Assembly: GCF_009695585.1 (NCBI RefSeq)
Contig: NZ_VUNR01000007.1
Coordinates: forward strand, 1 to 64,000
Direction: 5' to 3'
Length of the DNA stretch: 64,000 bases
From: Anaerovibrio slackiae
GTDB taxonomy: Bacteria > Bacillota > Negativicutes > Selenomonadales > Selenomonadaceae
In this document: one piece after another, positions 27,911 through 36,903 of the stretch
Layout: each line of letters begins with the position of its first letter
Position numbering within the stretch: the stretch's first letter is position 1
The notes under the pieces: model-generated
Seen by the model: only the letters and a program-made list of their open reading frames with translations
Databases searched by the model: none
Told to the model about the DNA's origin: nothing
Made by a program: the position numbers and the translations under genes

Positions 27911-27940
27911 AAAAGGCATTGCCTCACGGCAATGCCTTTT
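27911..27940 (-). terminator. terminator of the tRNA-Pro gene
   Basis: AAAAGGCATTGCC (27911-27923) pairs with GGCAATGCCTTTT (27928-27940) around TCAC. On the minus strand the stem is followed by TTTTTTGCG, directly after the tRNA. Confidence 0.8.
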
Positions 27941-27952
27941 ACTATGCAATTC

Positions 27953-28029
27953 TGGTCGGGATGACAGGATTCGAACCTGCGACCTCATCGTCCCGAACGA
28001 TGCGCGCTACCAAACTGTGCTACATCCCG
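27953..28029 (-). tRNA. tRNA-Pro (CGG)
   Basis: 77 nt on the minus strand. The loop TTCGGGA has anticodon CGG, the acceptor CGGGATG pairs with CATCCCG, and CCA is encoded. Confidence 0.95.
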
Positions 28030-28224
28030 ACAAGAAAGTATTATACGCTTACTTGGGAAAAATTGCAAGTAAAATTTGTATTTTTTATGTGTAAAGCGAA
28101 TTTGTTGCATAAATTTCGCAAAAAGTGTATAGTAGAAATAATATAGCCTGTGGAAATGCAGTGCAGTGATACGGAGCGGCAATTCGAGGCAGCTGTGAGT
28201 GTGAGGACGGCATGATACAGGCAT

Positions 28225-28290
28225 GATGTGAGTACGCAATAAGCAAGATGTTGGTACGATATTAGTACGGAATGAGTACGAGATAAGAGG
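28225..28290 (+). repeat. degenerate 11-bp tandem repeat before pncB
   Basis: Six consecutive 11-bp units can be aligned. Units 1, 3, 4 and 5 end in (A/G)GTAC or AGTAC: GATGTGAGTAC, GATGTTGGTAC, GATATTAGTAC, GGAATGAGTAC. The last unit merges into the ribosome site of pncB. The 11-bp period is about one DNA turn. Confidence 0.6.
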
Positions 28291-28299
28291 CGAAGCGAT

Positions 28300-29748
28300 A
28301 TGACACAGTTTTCCACCCGCAATATCAGCATGATGATGGATTTGTATGAAATGACCATGGCTAACGGCTATTTTGCCCATCATGAAACTCAGCCCAGGGT
28401 TATTTTCGACATTTTTTACCGCAAGAACCCTGATGAGGGCGGCTTTGCAATTTTTGCCGGCCTGGAGCAGATGATTGAGTACGTGGAGAATATGCATTTT
28501 ACGGAGGAGGATATTGCTTACTTTGAGTCATTGAATCTGTTTTCCGGGGAGTTTTTGGCTTATCTGAAGGATTTTCATTTTTCCGGGGATATTTATGCCT
28601 TCCCGGAGGGGACTGTCATGTATCCGAACGAGCCTTGCGTGACGGTGGTGGCGCCCCTGATTGATGCCCAGCTGGTGGAGACTGCCCTCTTGGCGCTGGT
28701 CAACCACCAGTCCTTGATTGCTACCAAGACCAGCCGTATCGTCCGGGCGGCAGATGGCAGAGCCGTGTCGGATTTTGGCGCCCGCAGGGCACACAACATG
28801 GATGCTGCCGTATACGGTGCCCGGGCGGCGTATATTGCAGGGGCTGTAGGCACGGCAACGGTGCTGGCGGGACAGAAGTTCAACATCCCTGTCAGCGGTA
28901 CCATGGCACACAGCTGGGTGATGTTCTATCAGGATGAGTATACTGCTTTTAAAAAGTATGCGGAGGTTTATCCTGATGCTACTGTTTTGCTGGTAGACAC
29001 CTATGATGTGATTCATTCCGGCATTCCGGCTGCCATCAGGGTGGCAAAGGAAGTGCTGGAGCCTATGGGCAAGCGGCTGAAGGGCATCCGCATTGATTCC
29101 GGCGACCTGGCATATCTTTCCAAGAAGGTGCGGAAAATGCTGGATGAGGCAGGGCTGGAGGATTGCAAAATCGTGGTTTCCAACAGCCTGGATGAGTATA
29201 CCATTACCTCTATTCTCAGGCAGGGGGGACAGATTGATGCCTTTGGCGTAGGCGAGCGGCTGATTACTGCCAAGAGCGACCCTGTCTTCGGGGCGGTGTA
29301 CAAGATTGCCGCGGTGGAGTATGAGGGCAGGTATGTGCCCCGCATCAAGGTTTCCGAGGCGGTGGAGAAGATTACCAACCCGGGTTTCAAGCGGGTATAC
29401 CGCATCTACGGGGAGGAGGGCTATGCCGTAGCCGACCTGATTGCCGGTTTTGATGAAGTAGTCGATATGTCCAAGCCATACCGCTATGTGGACCCGGAGA
29501 AGCCTTGGAAGAACCGCTTCTTTGAGAACTGCACGGTAAAGGAGCTGCAGCAGCTGGTGGTGAAGGACGGCAAGAGGGTGCAGCCGAAGCGCGACCTGGA
29601 GGAAATCCGTGCCTATGTGAAGCAGCAGCTGGACAAGGAAATCTGGCAGGAGGAGCAGCGGTTTGAGAACCCTCATAAGCATTATCTGGACATGAGCCCT
29701 GATTATTATGAGATGAAAATGTCCCTTTTGCACGATTTGCGGGGCTGA
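28300..29748 (+). CDS. pncB: nicotinate phosphoribosyltransferase
   Basis: 482 aa, of the larger Gram-positive-type class. Motifs are DLYEMTMANGYF at the N-terminus, SDFGARRAHNMDAAVYGARAA, SGTMAHSWVMFY, RIDSGDLAYLSKKVR and GVGERLITAKSDPVFG. It joins nicotinate and PRPP to nicotinate mononucleotide in NAD salvage. It is monocistronic, with an 11-bp tandem repeat in its upstream region that may be a regulatory array. Confidence 0.95.
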   Translation: MTQFSTRNISMMMDLYEMTMANGYFAHHETQPRVIFDIFYRKNPDEGGFAIFAGLEQMIEYVENMHFTEEDIAYFESLNLFSGEFLAYLKDFHFSGDIYAFPEGTVMYPNEPCVTVVAPLIDAQLVETALLALVNHQSLIATKTSRIVRAADGRAVSDFGARRAHNMDAAVYGARAAYIAGAVGTATVLAGQKFNIPVSGTMAHSWVMFYQDEYTAFKKYAEVYPDATVLLVDTYDVIHSGIPAAIRVAKEVLEPMGKRLKGIRIDSGDLAYLSKKVRKMLDEAGLEDCKIVVSNSLDEYTITSILRQGGQIDAFGVGERLITAKSDPVFGAVYKIAAVEYEGRYVPRIKVSEAVEKITNPGFKRVYRIYGEEGYAVADLIAGFDEVVDMSKPYRYVDPEKPWKNRFFENCTVKELQQLVVKDGKRVQPKRDLEEIRAYVKQQLDKEIWQEEQRFENPHKHYLDMSPDYYEMKMSLLHDLRG

Positions 29749-29784
29749 GTGCTTTAGTTTTTTGTTTTGTATTGCGATGCCGAA

Positions 29785-29826
29785 GGTATGGGGCGTGGCA
29801 TCTGTCCGGGCGGGGCAGGTGCTGCG
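29785..29826 (+). terminator. weak terminator-like hairpin after pncB
   Basis: GCATCTGTCC and GGGCAGGTGC form a 10-bp stem with wobble pairs, followed a few bases later by CCTTTTATT. The T tract is short. Confidence 0.4.
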
Positions 29827-29890
29827 TCCTTTTATTGTTCCATAAATAAAATATATGGCTAATTGAATAATGTATACATTTCATTTACTA

Positions 29891-29918
29891 TTGAAAAACA
29901 TTAAATTTGTAGTATAAT
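29891..29918 (+). promoter_or_regulatory. promoter of gdhA
   Basis: TTGAAA (29891-29896), 16-bp spacer and TATAAT (29913-29918) lie about 100 bp before gdhA. The leader contains the inverted motif TGTATAC (near 29934 and 29966). Confidence 0.6.
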
Positions 29919-29973
29919 AATTTTGCTGTGTGTTGTATACAGAAATGATATAGAATGTTTTTTGTATACATGA

Positions 29974-31356
<1,383 letters not shown>

Positions 31357-31414
31357 GAAGCCTGCACAGCAGCGTTGCAATACGGATAGACATTTTTATA
31401 AATATCAGAGTGAG

Positions 31415-31448
31415 ACCGCTGTCCCTGAGGGGATGGCGGTTTTATTTT
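31415..31448 (+). terminator. terminator after gdhA
   Basis: ACCGCTGTCCC (31415-31425) pairs with the segment ending ATGGCGGT (to 31440), then TTTATTTTT. Confidence 0.8.
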
Positions 31449-31468
31449 TGGGGTAATGTTCCATAAAT

Positions 31469-31497
31469 TTGCATTAAATAGCGGAAACGGCTATAAT
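31469..31497 (+). promoter_or_regulatory. promoter close to the CBS-protein start codon
   Basis: TTGCAT (31469-31474), 17-bp spacer, TATAAT (31492-31497). The expected start of transcription is only about 5 nt before GTG 31509. Confidence 0.6.
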
Positions 31498-31508
31498 TAG
31501 AGCATTAA

Positions 31509-32870
31509 GTGATTTTGCTTTTTGATGAAAAGGATGTGGATTTTTTGGATACCCCTTATCCGTCTATTTGGCTGTGCGTGATTTTTTTGCTGATTTTTAT
31601 TAATGTGTTTTTTGCTCTGGCAGAGACCTCCTTGAATGAGAGCCACAAGAGCAGGCTGGAAAGGCTGCTGGACGATGGCAATGAGGATGCTGCCAAGGCA
31701 TTGAAGCTTTTGGAGCACCCGGAGCGTGCCAATGCTGTCATCCAGCTGGGGATTACCTTCGTAAGTATCCTGATCGGTGTCAGCACCAGCGTGATTCTGG
31801 CGCCCATGGTGAAGCCATATATTTATCTGGTACCTTATGCCGATGAGCTGTCACTGGGGCTGAGCATTCTGATTGTGACTTATCTGACGTTGATGCTCAG
31901 CGAATTCCTGCCGACGCGGATTGCTATGCAGAAGCCGGAGGAAACACTGATTCACTGTGAAAAGACACTGAGCAAGCTGATTTTCGTGACGAAGCCGGTG
32001 GTTTCCCTGCTGGCTAATTCCGTGCGCCTGCTGCTGGCCATGCTGGGGCTGAATCTGAAGATTGACGATACAGTCACTGAGGATGAGGTAAAGGATTTAA
32101 TTGAGCAGGCTACCGAGGACGGCACCTTTGAAAAGAAGGAGCAGAGCCTGGTGGACAGGGTGTTCCACATGAGCGACCAGACGGCTTACTCACTGATGAC
32201 GCCCCGCACCCAGATGATGTGGATTGATTTGGAGGATACACTGGAGCAGAACCTGGCCATTATCCGCGCCACATCGGAGGCGATTATCCCGGTGGGCAAG
32301 GAAAGCCTGGATGATTTCTGCGGCGTTATCTATATCAAGGATATTTTTAATGCGGCACTTGACAACAAGCCCCTGGATTTAAGCCAGTTCATCAGGAAGC
32401 CTATGTTTATTCCCCGTTCCATGGAGAGCTTCCGGGTGCTGGAGCAGTTTCAGGAGACCGGCATCCACGAGGCGGCGGTGCTGGACGAGTACGGCGGTGT
32501 CATCGGCTTCATTACCCTGCAGGATATTCTGCTGGAGCTGATTGGTGATACCAATAATATCAACGAGCCGGAGCCGGTGCAGATTACGGCACGGGATGAT
32601 AACAGCTGGAATATTGAAGGGCTTTGCTCTATTGATGATTTCAAGGAAAAGTTTGATATTGACGAGCTGCCGGACGAGGACCAGGACCACTATCAGACCA
32701 TGGGCGGTTTTGTAACGGCGTTGTTTGGCTATATTCCGAAAAAAGGAGAGTCGGTGCGCTGGGAGAATTTTGTGTTTGAGATTGCCCGGCTGGACCGCTA
32801 TCGGATAGACAAGATTATTTGTACAGTGGAGGATAAGAAGCAGGATAATGATGGTGAAGAAAAAGACTGA
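31509..32870 (+). CDS. CNNM/CorC-HlyC-type transporter with CBS domains (hemolysin-like)
   Basis: 453 aa. Domain order: DUF21 membrane domain with several helices (ending about residue 185; AETSLNESHKSRLERL and SEFLPTRIA motifs), a CBS pair (YSLMTPRTQMMWIDLE and EYGGVIGFITLQDILLELIGD), then a C-terminal CorC/HlyC domain (YQTMGGFVTALFGYIPKKGE). Proteins of this build are linked to Mg or Na handling. The GTG at 31509 has no ribosome site and sits about 5 nt from the predicted RNA start; TTG 31545, with AAAAGGA 10 nt upstream, is a serious alternative start. It overlaps the MFS gene by 23 bp. Confidence 0.85.
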   Translation: MILLFDEKDVDFLDTPYPSIWLCVIFLLIFINVFFALAETSLNESHKSRLERLLDDGNEDAAKALKLLEHPERANAVIQLGITFVSILIGVSTSVILAPMVKPYIYLVPYADELSLGLSILIVTYLTLMLSEFLPTRIAMQKPEETLIHCEKTLSKLIFVTKPVVSLLANSVRLLLAMLGLNLKIDDTVTEDEVKDLIEQATEDGTFEKKEQSLVDRVFHMSDQTAYSLMTPRTQMMWIDLEDTLEQNLAIIRATSEAIIPVGKESLDDFCGVIYIKDIFNAALDNKPLDLSQFIRKPMFIPRSMESFRVLEQFQETGIHEAAVLDEYGGVIGFITLQDILLELIGDTNNINEPEPVQITARDDNSWNIEGLCSIDDFKEKFDIDELPDEDQDHYQTMGGFVTALFGYIPKKGESVRWENFVFEIARLDRYRIDKIICTVEDKKQDNDGEEKD

Positions 32871-34020
32871 GGATAGGGAGAAGGAGCTGAGATGGCAGCA
32901 GTGGGCTGCCAAGGCATTGTTCTTCGTGGGGGGCTTTGGCTGTGCCAGCTGGGCTCCCATGGTGCCTATGCTGAAGGAACGGCTGGCACTGACGGAGGAT
33001 GTACTGGGCATGCTGCTTTTGTGCGTGGGCATTGGCTCCTTGATGACGATGCCCTTCTCCGGCGGAGCTGCCGGGAAATGGGGCTGCCGCAAGGTTCTGG
33101 TGACGGCAGGTGTCTTTTATGGCATGGTGCTGGTGCTGCTCAGCATGGTGCAGTCCTTATACATGCTGGTACCGCTGATTTTGCTGCTGGGTGCCCTGAT
33201 GGGCTCCATTGATGTGGTGGTTAATGTGCTTGCCGTAATGGTGGAGAAGAAGTCCGGCGTGCGGCTTATGTCCGGCATGCATGCTTTTTGGAGCATAGGG
33301 GGCTTTGCAGGGGCAGGTATTTTCAGTGTCTGGCTGAATGCAGGGCTCAATTATTTTCAGGCGGCTGTGATTGCCTGGGGGATTATCCTGGTGCTGCTGG
33401 CTGTATTCAGGCCACATCTGATGTCTGAGGGCGGCGAAAAGCGGGAAGGCTCCCTGCTGGCAGTGCCTAGGGGAATTGTGGTATTCATCGGCATGGTGGC
33501 ATTTGTGTCCTTCCTGGTGGAGGGAGCCGTCATGGATTGGAGCGGCGTGTTCCTGACCAGTGTGAAGCAGTTTGATATGAGCATGGCAGGTGTGGGCTTT
33601 ACGGTCTTTTCGGCGGCTATGCTGATTATGCGGCTGGCAGGGGACTGGACCGTCAACAGGCTGGGGGCGCCGGTGGTGACTATCGGCGGCGGGCTTTTGG
33701 CTTGTGCAGGGTTCGTGCTGCTGATTTGGGCGCCTGCTGCCTGGCTTTTGTATGCCGGGTTCTTTATTATCGGTATCGGCAGTGCCAATATAGTGCCGGT
33801 GTTTTATTCGCTGATGGGCAGGCAGAAGGTCATGCCGCTTAATCAGGCAGTGTCTGCCGCCAGCACTATGGGGTATCTGGGGATTCTCATGGGGCCTGCC
33901 CTCATCGGGTTTGTGGCTGATAGTACAAATCTGTATGTGTCCTTTGGGCTGCTGGGAGCGCTGGCGTTCAGCCAGGCTGTTATTGCCAAATATGTAATGA
34001 GAAGTTTCAGTTTGTCGTAG
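32848..34020 (+). CDS. major facilitator superfamily transporter
   Basis: 390 aa with about 12 membrane segments. The N-terminal FVGGFGCASWAPMVPMLKERL and the loop GGAAGKWGCRKVLVTAG (motif A-like) are MFS-like, resembling the YbjJ branch of uncharacterised exporters. It overlaps the upstream CBS gene, so the two are co-transcribed. The final residues RSFSLS and the stop codon are encoded by the start of repeat R2: the repeat has replaced or trimmed the natural 3' end of the gene. The substrate is unknown. Confidence 0.85.
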   Translation: MMVKKKTEDREKELRWQQWAAKALFFVGGFGCASWAPMVPMLKERLALTEDVLGMLLLCVGIGSLMTMPFSGGAAGKWGCRKVLVTAGVFYGMVLVLLSMVQSLYMLVPLILLLGALMGSIDVVVNVLAVMVEKKSGVRLMSGMHAFWSIGGFAGAGIFSVWLNAGLNYFQAAVIAWGIILVLLAVFRPHLMSEGGEKREGSLLAVPRGIVVFIGMVAFVSFLVEGAVMDWSGVFLTSVKQFDMSMAGVGFTVFSAAMLIMRLAGDWTVNRLGAPVVTIGGGLLACAGFVLLIWAPAAWLLYAGFFIIGIGSANIVPVFYSLMGRQKVMPLNQAVSAASTMGYLGILMGPALIGFVADSTNLYVSFGLLGALAFSQAVIAKYVMRSFSLS

Positions 34021-34888
34021 TGCTGGATCGTTACTTCGTGCATATACTGACTGATGTAATTTGATACTTCGTGGACTCTGTTCAGACATTGGAAAGGGAC
34101 AGGTAGCGGCAGTACCCATAGAAAACTCGCTCTCGCTCTTAGCACAGCCTCGCGCTTCTAAGCTCCTGCGTCGCTTACGCTCGCACTCGCTAAGAAGCGA
34201 GGCTGCACTCAAGGTTTTCTTTGGGTACATGCCGCACCTGTCCCTCTTTGTGTCTGAACAGATACAACAGAATAATACAACTTCCACAAATTAGTATGAA
34301 GCTTTAGTAACTAATCCTACTTTACGAGCAAGCCTGAAAGGGGGGGAGCTGGGAGGCTGACGAAACATGCTATTGCCAACCGCCGTATAACATATAGTGC
34401 CCCGACCTCCCTTTTTCAGGCTTGTTCGTAATGCATCATCATGCTGCTACGGCAAAATATAAAGGCTTGCTGAGAAGTGAGTGGGGAGCTGTCGCAGGCT
34501 TGTAACTGTTGGCAGATAATGCGATGGGCGGTTGACTTTATAAGCAGAGTTGTGAAAATTTTGTGTCAGACCTCTTAAAGAGTATCAGGGCATGTACCAT
34601 TCGCATGGCACTGAGACGCGCCTCGGTGCTTAGCAATTCGCGAGCCGTAAGGCGAAGCGAGAGCTTAGCATCCGCTAGGCGTGGATAGTAGCGCGAGCGT
34701 GCCTGCGATGGTACTGCCTTGAGGCTCTATAAAAAGGTCTGACCGTAAGTAGGTTTATACACAACAATGTAAAAAATGACCGCCCATTGGGATATATGCT
34801 GATATTTTTCAGACAGCTCCCCTGCACTAATCAATACACCTTACATATCTCGCCGAAGTAACGATCAAGCACTACGACAAACTGAAAT
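34005..34888. repeat. dispersed palindromic repeat, double inverted copy R2 (R2a + R2b)
   Basis: 884 bp bounded by 34-bp inverted ends with one mismatch (TTTCAGTTTGTCGTAGTGCT... inward from both sides). R2a (34005 to about 34400, plus) matches R1 and R3 in all parts. R2b (34888 back to about 34440, minus) shares the end and a similar large hairpin of different sequence (about 34565-34745, outer arms TCAGACC/GGTCTGA). The centre is a third inverted repeat around a segment near 34380 (arms with CAAGCCTGAAA). It looks like two units joined tail to tail. No gene lies inside. Confidence 0.75.
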
Positions 34889-34902
34889 TTTCATTATTTT
34901 GC

Positions 34903-34931
34903 TTGATGTAAAGTGTGCAGTGTGGTATAAT
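34903..34931 (+). promoter_or_regulatory. promoter of the rbgA operon
   Basis: TTGATG (34903-34908), 17-bp spacer and TATAAT (34926-34931) start just 15 bp after repeat R2 and leave a leader of about 180 nt before rbgA. I see no gene in that leader. Confidence 0.6.
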
Positions 34932-35116
34932 TTTTTACAGAACTTGTTTTCTTATCCTTGTCTATCGTCGTGATTTTTGTCTACCAAAATACGGAAAAAT
35001 ACGATTTTTGACAATGCAGGATAAAAACGGAAACTATATTCAGATATTTAACCATATCACCAATAAACACGCGGTTTCATGGGAATACAATAAAAGATTA
35101 GAGAGGATTATATTGA

Positions 35117-36022
35117 ATGGAAAATACGGAAAAAACACAAATAAAACCCTTCTCCTGGTATCCGGGCCACATGAAGAAAGCCAAGGATATTATTGTGAAT
35201 AATCTGAAGCTGGTGGATGTGGTCATAGAGCTTTTGGATGCGCGGATTCCTTATAGCAGTGCCAATCCCATGCTGCAGGAGATTATTGCAGGCAAGCCGC
35301 GGCTGGTGGCATTGAATAAGTCGGATTTGGCTGATACGAAGGTTACAAAGGAATGGGTGGCGTATTTCCGTCAGCAGGGGATTCCGGCGGTGGCGGTGGA
35401 TGCACCCCAGGGGCGCGGCATCAAGCAGCTGGTGTCTATGACGGAAGCCCTGGCAAAGCCTATGACCGACAAGCTGGTCAGCAAGGGGGCAAAGCCGCGG
35501 GCTGCCAGGGTGATGATTCTGGGCATTCCCAACGTGGGAAAGTCTTCCCTGATAAACAGGCTGGCAGGCTCCAACAAGGCAAAGACGGCAGACAAGCCGG
35601 GCGTTACCCGTGCCAAGCAGTGGATACGCCTGGGGGGCAATCTGGAGCTTCTTGATACGCCGGGGATTCTGTGGCCGAAGTTCGAGGATATGACTGCCGG
35701 GCTGAAGCTGGCGTTTACCGGGGCGATTAATGACGAGGCCATTGACAGGGAGCTCATCACCGGCGTATTTTTGCAGACCATGGCGGAGATGTACCCTGAC
35801 AGGCTGAGGGAACGCTACAAGCTGGCAGGGGATTTGCCATCGGAGCCCCATGAGCTGCTGGAGCTGATTGGCAGGAAGCGGGGCTGCCTGGTGAAGGGGG
35901 GCATCGTAGATACGGAGAAGGCACAGCGCATTGTGCTGACGGACTTCAGGAGCGGCAAGCTGGGCACAGTCAGCCTTGATATGCCGCCACAGGATGATGG
36001 CATGGCAGAGGATGAGCAGTGA
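35117..36022 (+). CDS. rbgA: ribosome biogenesis GTPase RbgA (YlqF)
   Basis: 301 aa. Circularly permuted GTPase: NKSD (G4) precedes GIPNVGKSSLINRL (G1) and DTPGILWP (G3). The N-terminal SWYPGHMKKAK and the C-terminal helical ANTAR-like domain fit RbgA, which acts late in assembly of the 50S subunit. First gene of a cluster in the B. subtilis ylqF-rnhB-ylqG-ylqH order. Confidence 0.95.
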   Translation: MENTEKTQIKPFSWYPGHMKKAKDIIVNNLKLVDVVIELLDARIPYSSANPMLQEIIAGKPRLVALNKSDLADTKVTKEWVAYFRQQGIPAVAVDAPQGRGIKQLVSMTEALAKPMTDKLVSKGAKPRAARVMILGIPNVGKSSLINRLAGSNKAKTADKPGVTRAKQWIRLGGNLELLDTPGILWPKFEDMTAGLKLAFTGAINDEAIDRELITGVFLQTMAEMYPDRLRERYKLAGDLPSEPHELLELIGRKRGCLVKGGIVDTEKAQRIVLTDFRSGKLGTVSLDMPPQDDGMAEDEQ

Positions 36023-36085
36023 TATATGCCGGTGCGTGTGATAAAGTGGCGATAAATCTTGGCACTTTATTTGTGGTGATTGTGT

Positions 36086-36877
36086 ATGGATATAAGCAAT
36101 TTGACGATAAAAGAATTGGAGAGGCTTTTTAAGCAGGAACAGGAAAATCAGATAACGGATGAGCTGCTGGCGGCATGCCGCAATGATAGCCGCATTGCTG
36201 CCCAAAAGCTGGTGCAGAAATATGAACGGCAGCAGGCGAAATTGGCAGAGGAAAAAAAGCGTCTGCTGGCCATGTATCAGTTCGAGGAGGAAGGCAGGCA
36301 GAAGGGATTTGAGGTGATTGCCGGTGTGGATGAGGCAGGCAGGGGGCCTTTGGCAGGGCCGGTGTCGGTGGCTGCCGTCATTCTGCCGCCCCAGCTTTTG
36401 CTGCCTCATTTGAATGATTCCAAGAAGCTGAGCCCCAAGGTAAGGGATGAGCTTTACGAGGACATAATGGCCAAGGCAGTGGCCGTCCGTCAGGTATTTG
36501 TGGAGCCTGAGGTTATTGACAGGTTAAATATCCTGCAGGCAACCATGCAGGGCATGTACGATGCTATTTTTGCCCTGCCCTGTGAGCCGCAGCTGGTGCT
36601 GATAGATGCGGTGCATCTGAAGGAGCTGAATATTCCGCAGCTGTCCTTGATTAAGGGCGATGCCAGGTCTGCCTCCATAGCGGCGGCATCTATTATTGCC
36701 AAGGTTGCCCGTGACCGCCTGATGGATGAATATGACAAGCAGTATCCTCAGTACGGCTTCGCCAGTCACAAGGGATATGGCACGGCAGAGCATGTGGCTG
36801 CTATCAGGAAATACGGCCCCTGCCCGATTCATCGCCTGACCTTTGAGCCTGTCCGCTCCATAGCAGCAGGAAAGTAA
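36086..36877 (+). CDS. rnhB: ribonuclease HII
   Basis: 263 aa. The catalytic motif IAGVDEAGRGPLAGPV starts near residue 80; LNDSKKLSPKVRDELY, ASIAAASIIAKVARDRLM and YGFASHKGYGT follow. It removes RNA from RNA:DNA hybrids, including single ribonucleotides. The roughly 75-residue N-terminal helical extension is usual in Firmicutes RnhB. ATG 36086 is used; the TTG at 36080 overlaps the weak ribosome site. Confidence 0.95.
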   Translation: MDISNLTIKELERLFKQEQENQITDELLAACRNDSRIAAQKLVQKYERQQAKLAEEKKRLLAMYQFEEEGRQKGFEVIAGVDEAGRGPLAGPVSVAAVILPPQLLLPHLNDSKKLSPKVRDELYEDIMAKAVAVRQVFVEPEVIDRLNILQATMQGMYDAIFALPCEPQLVLIDAVHLKELNIPQLSLIKGDARSASIAAASIIAKVARDRLMDEYDKQYPQYGFASHKGYGTAEHVAAIRKYGPCPIHRLTFEPVRSIAAGK

Positions 36878-36903
36878 TGTGAGTGTTTTCAGGGAGGTAC
36901 ATT

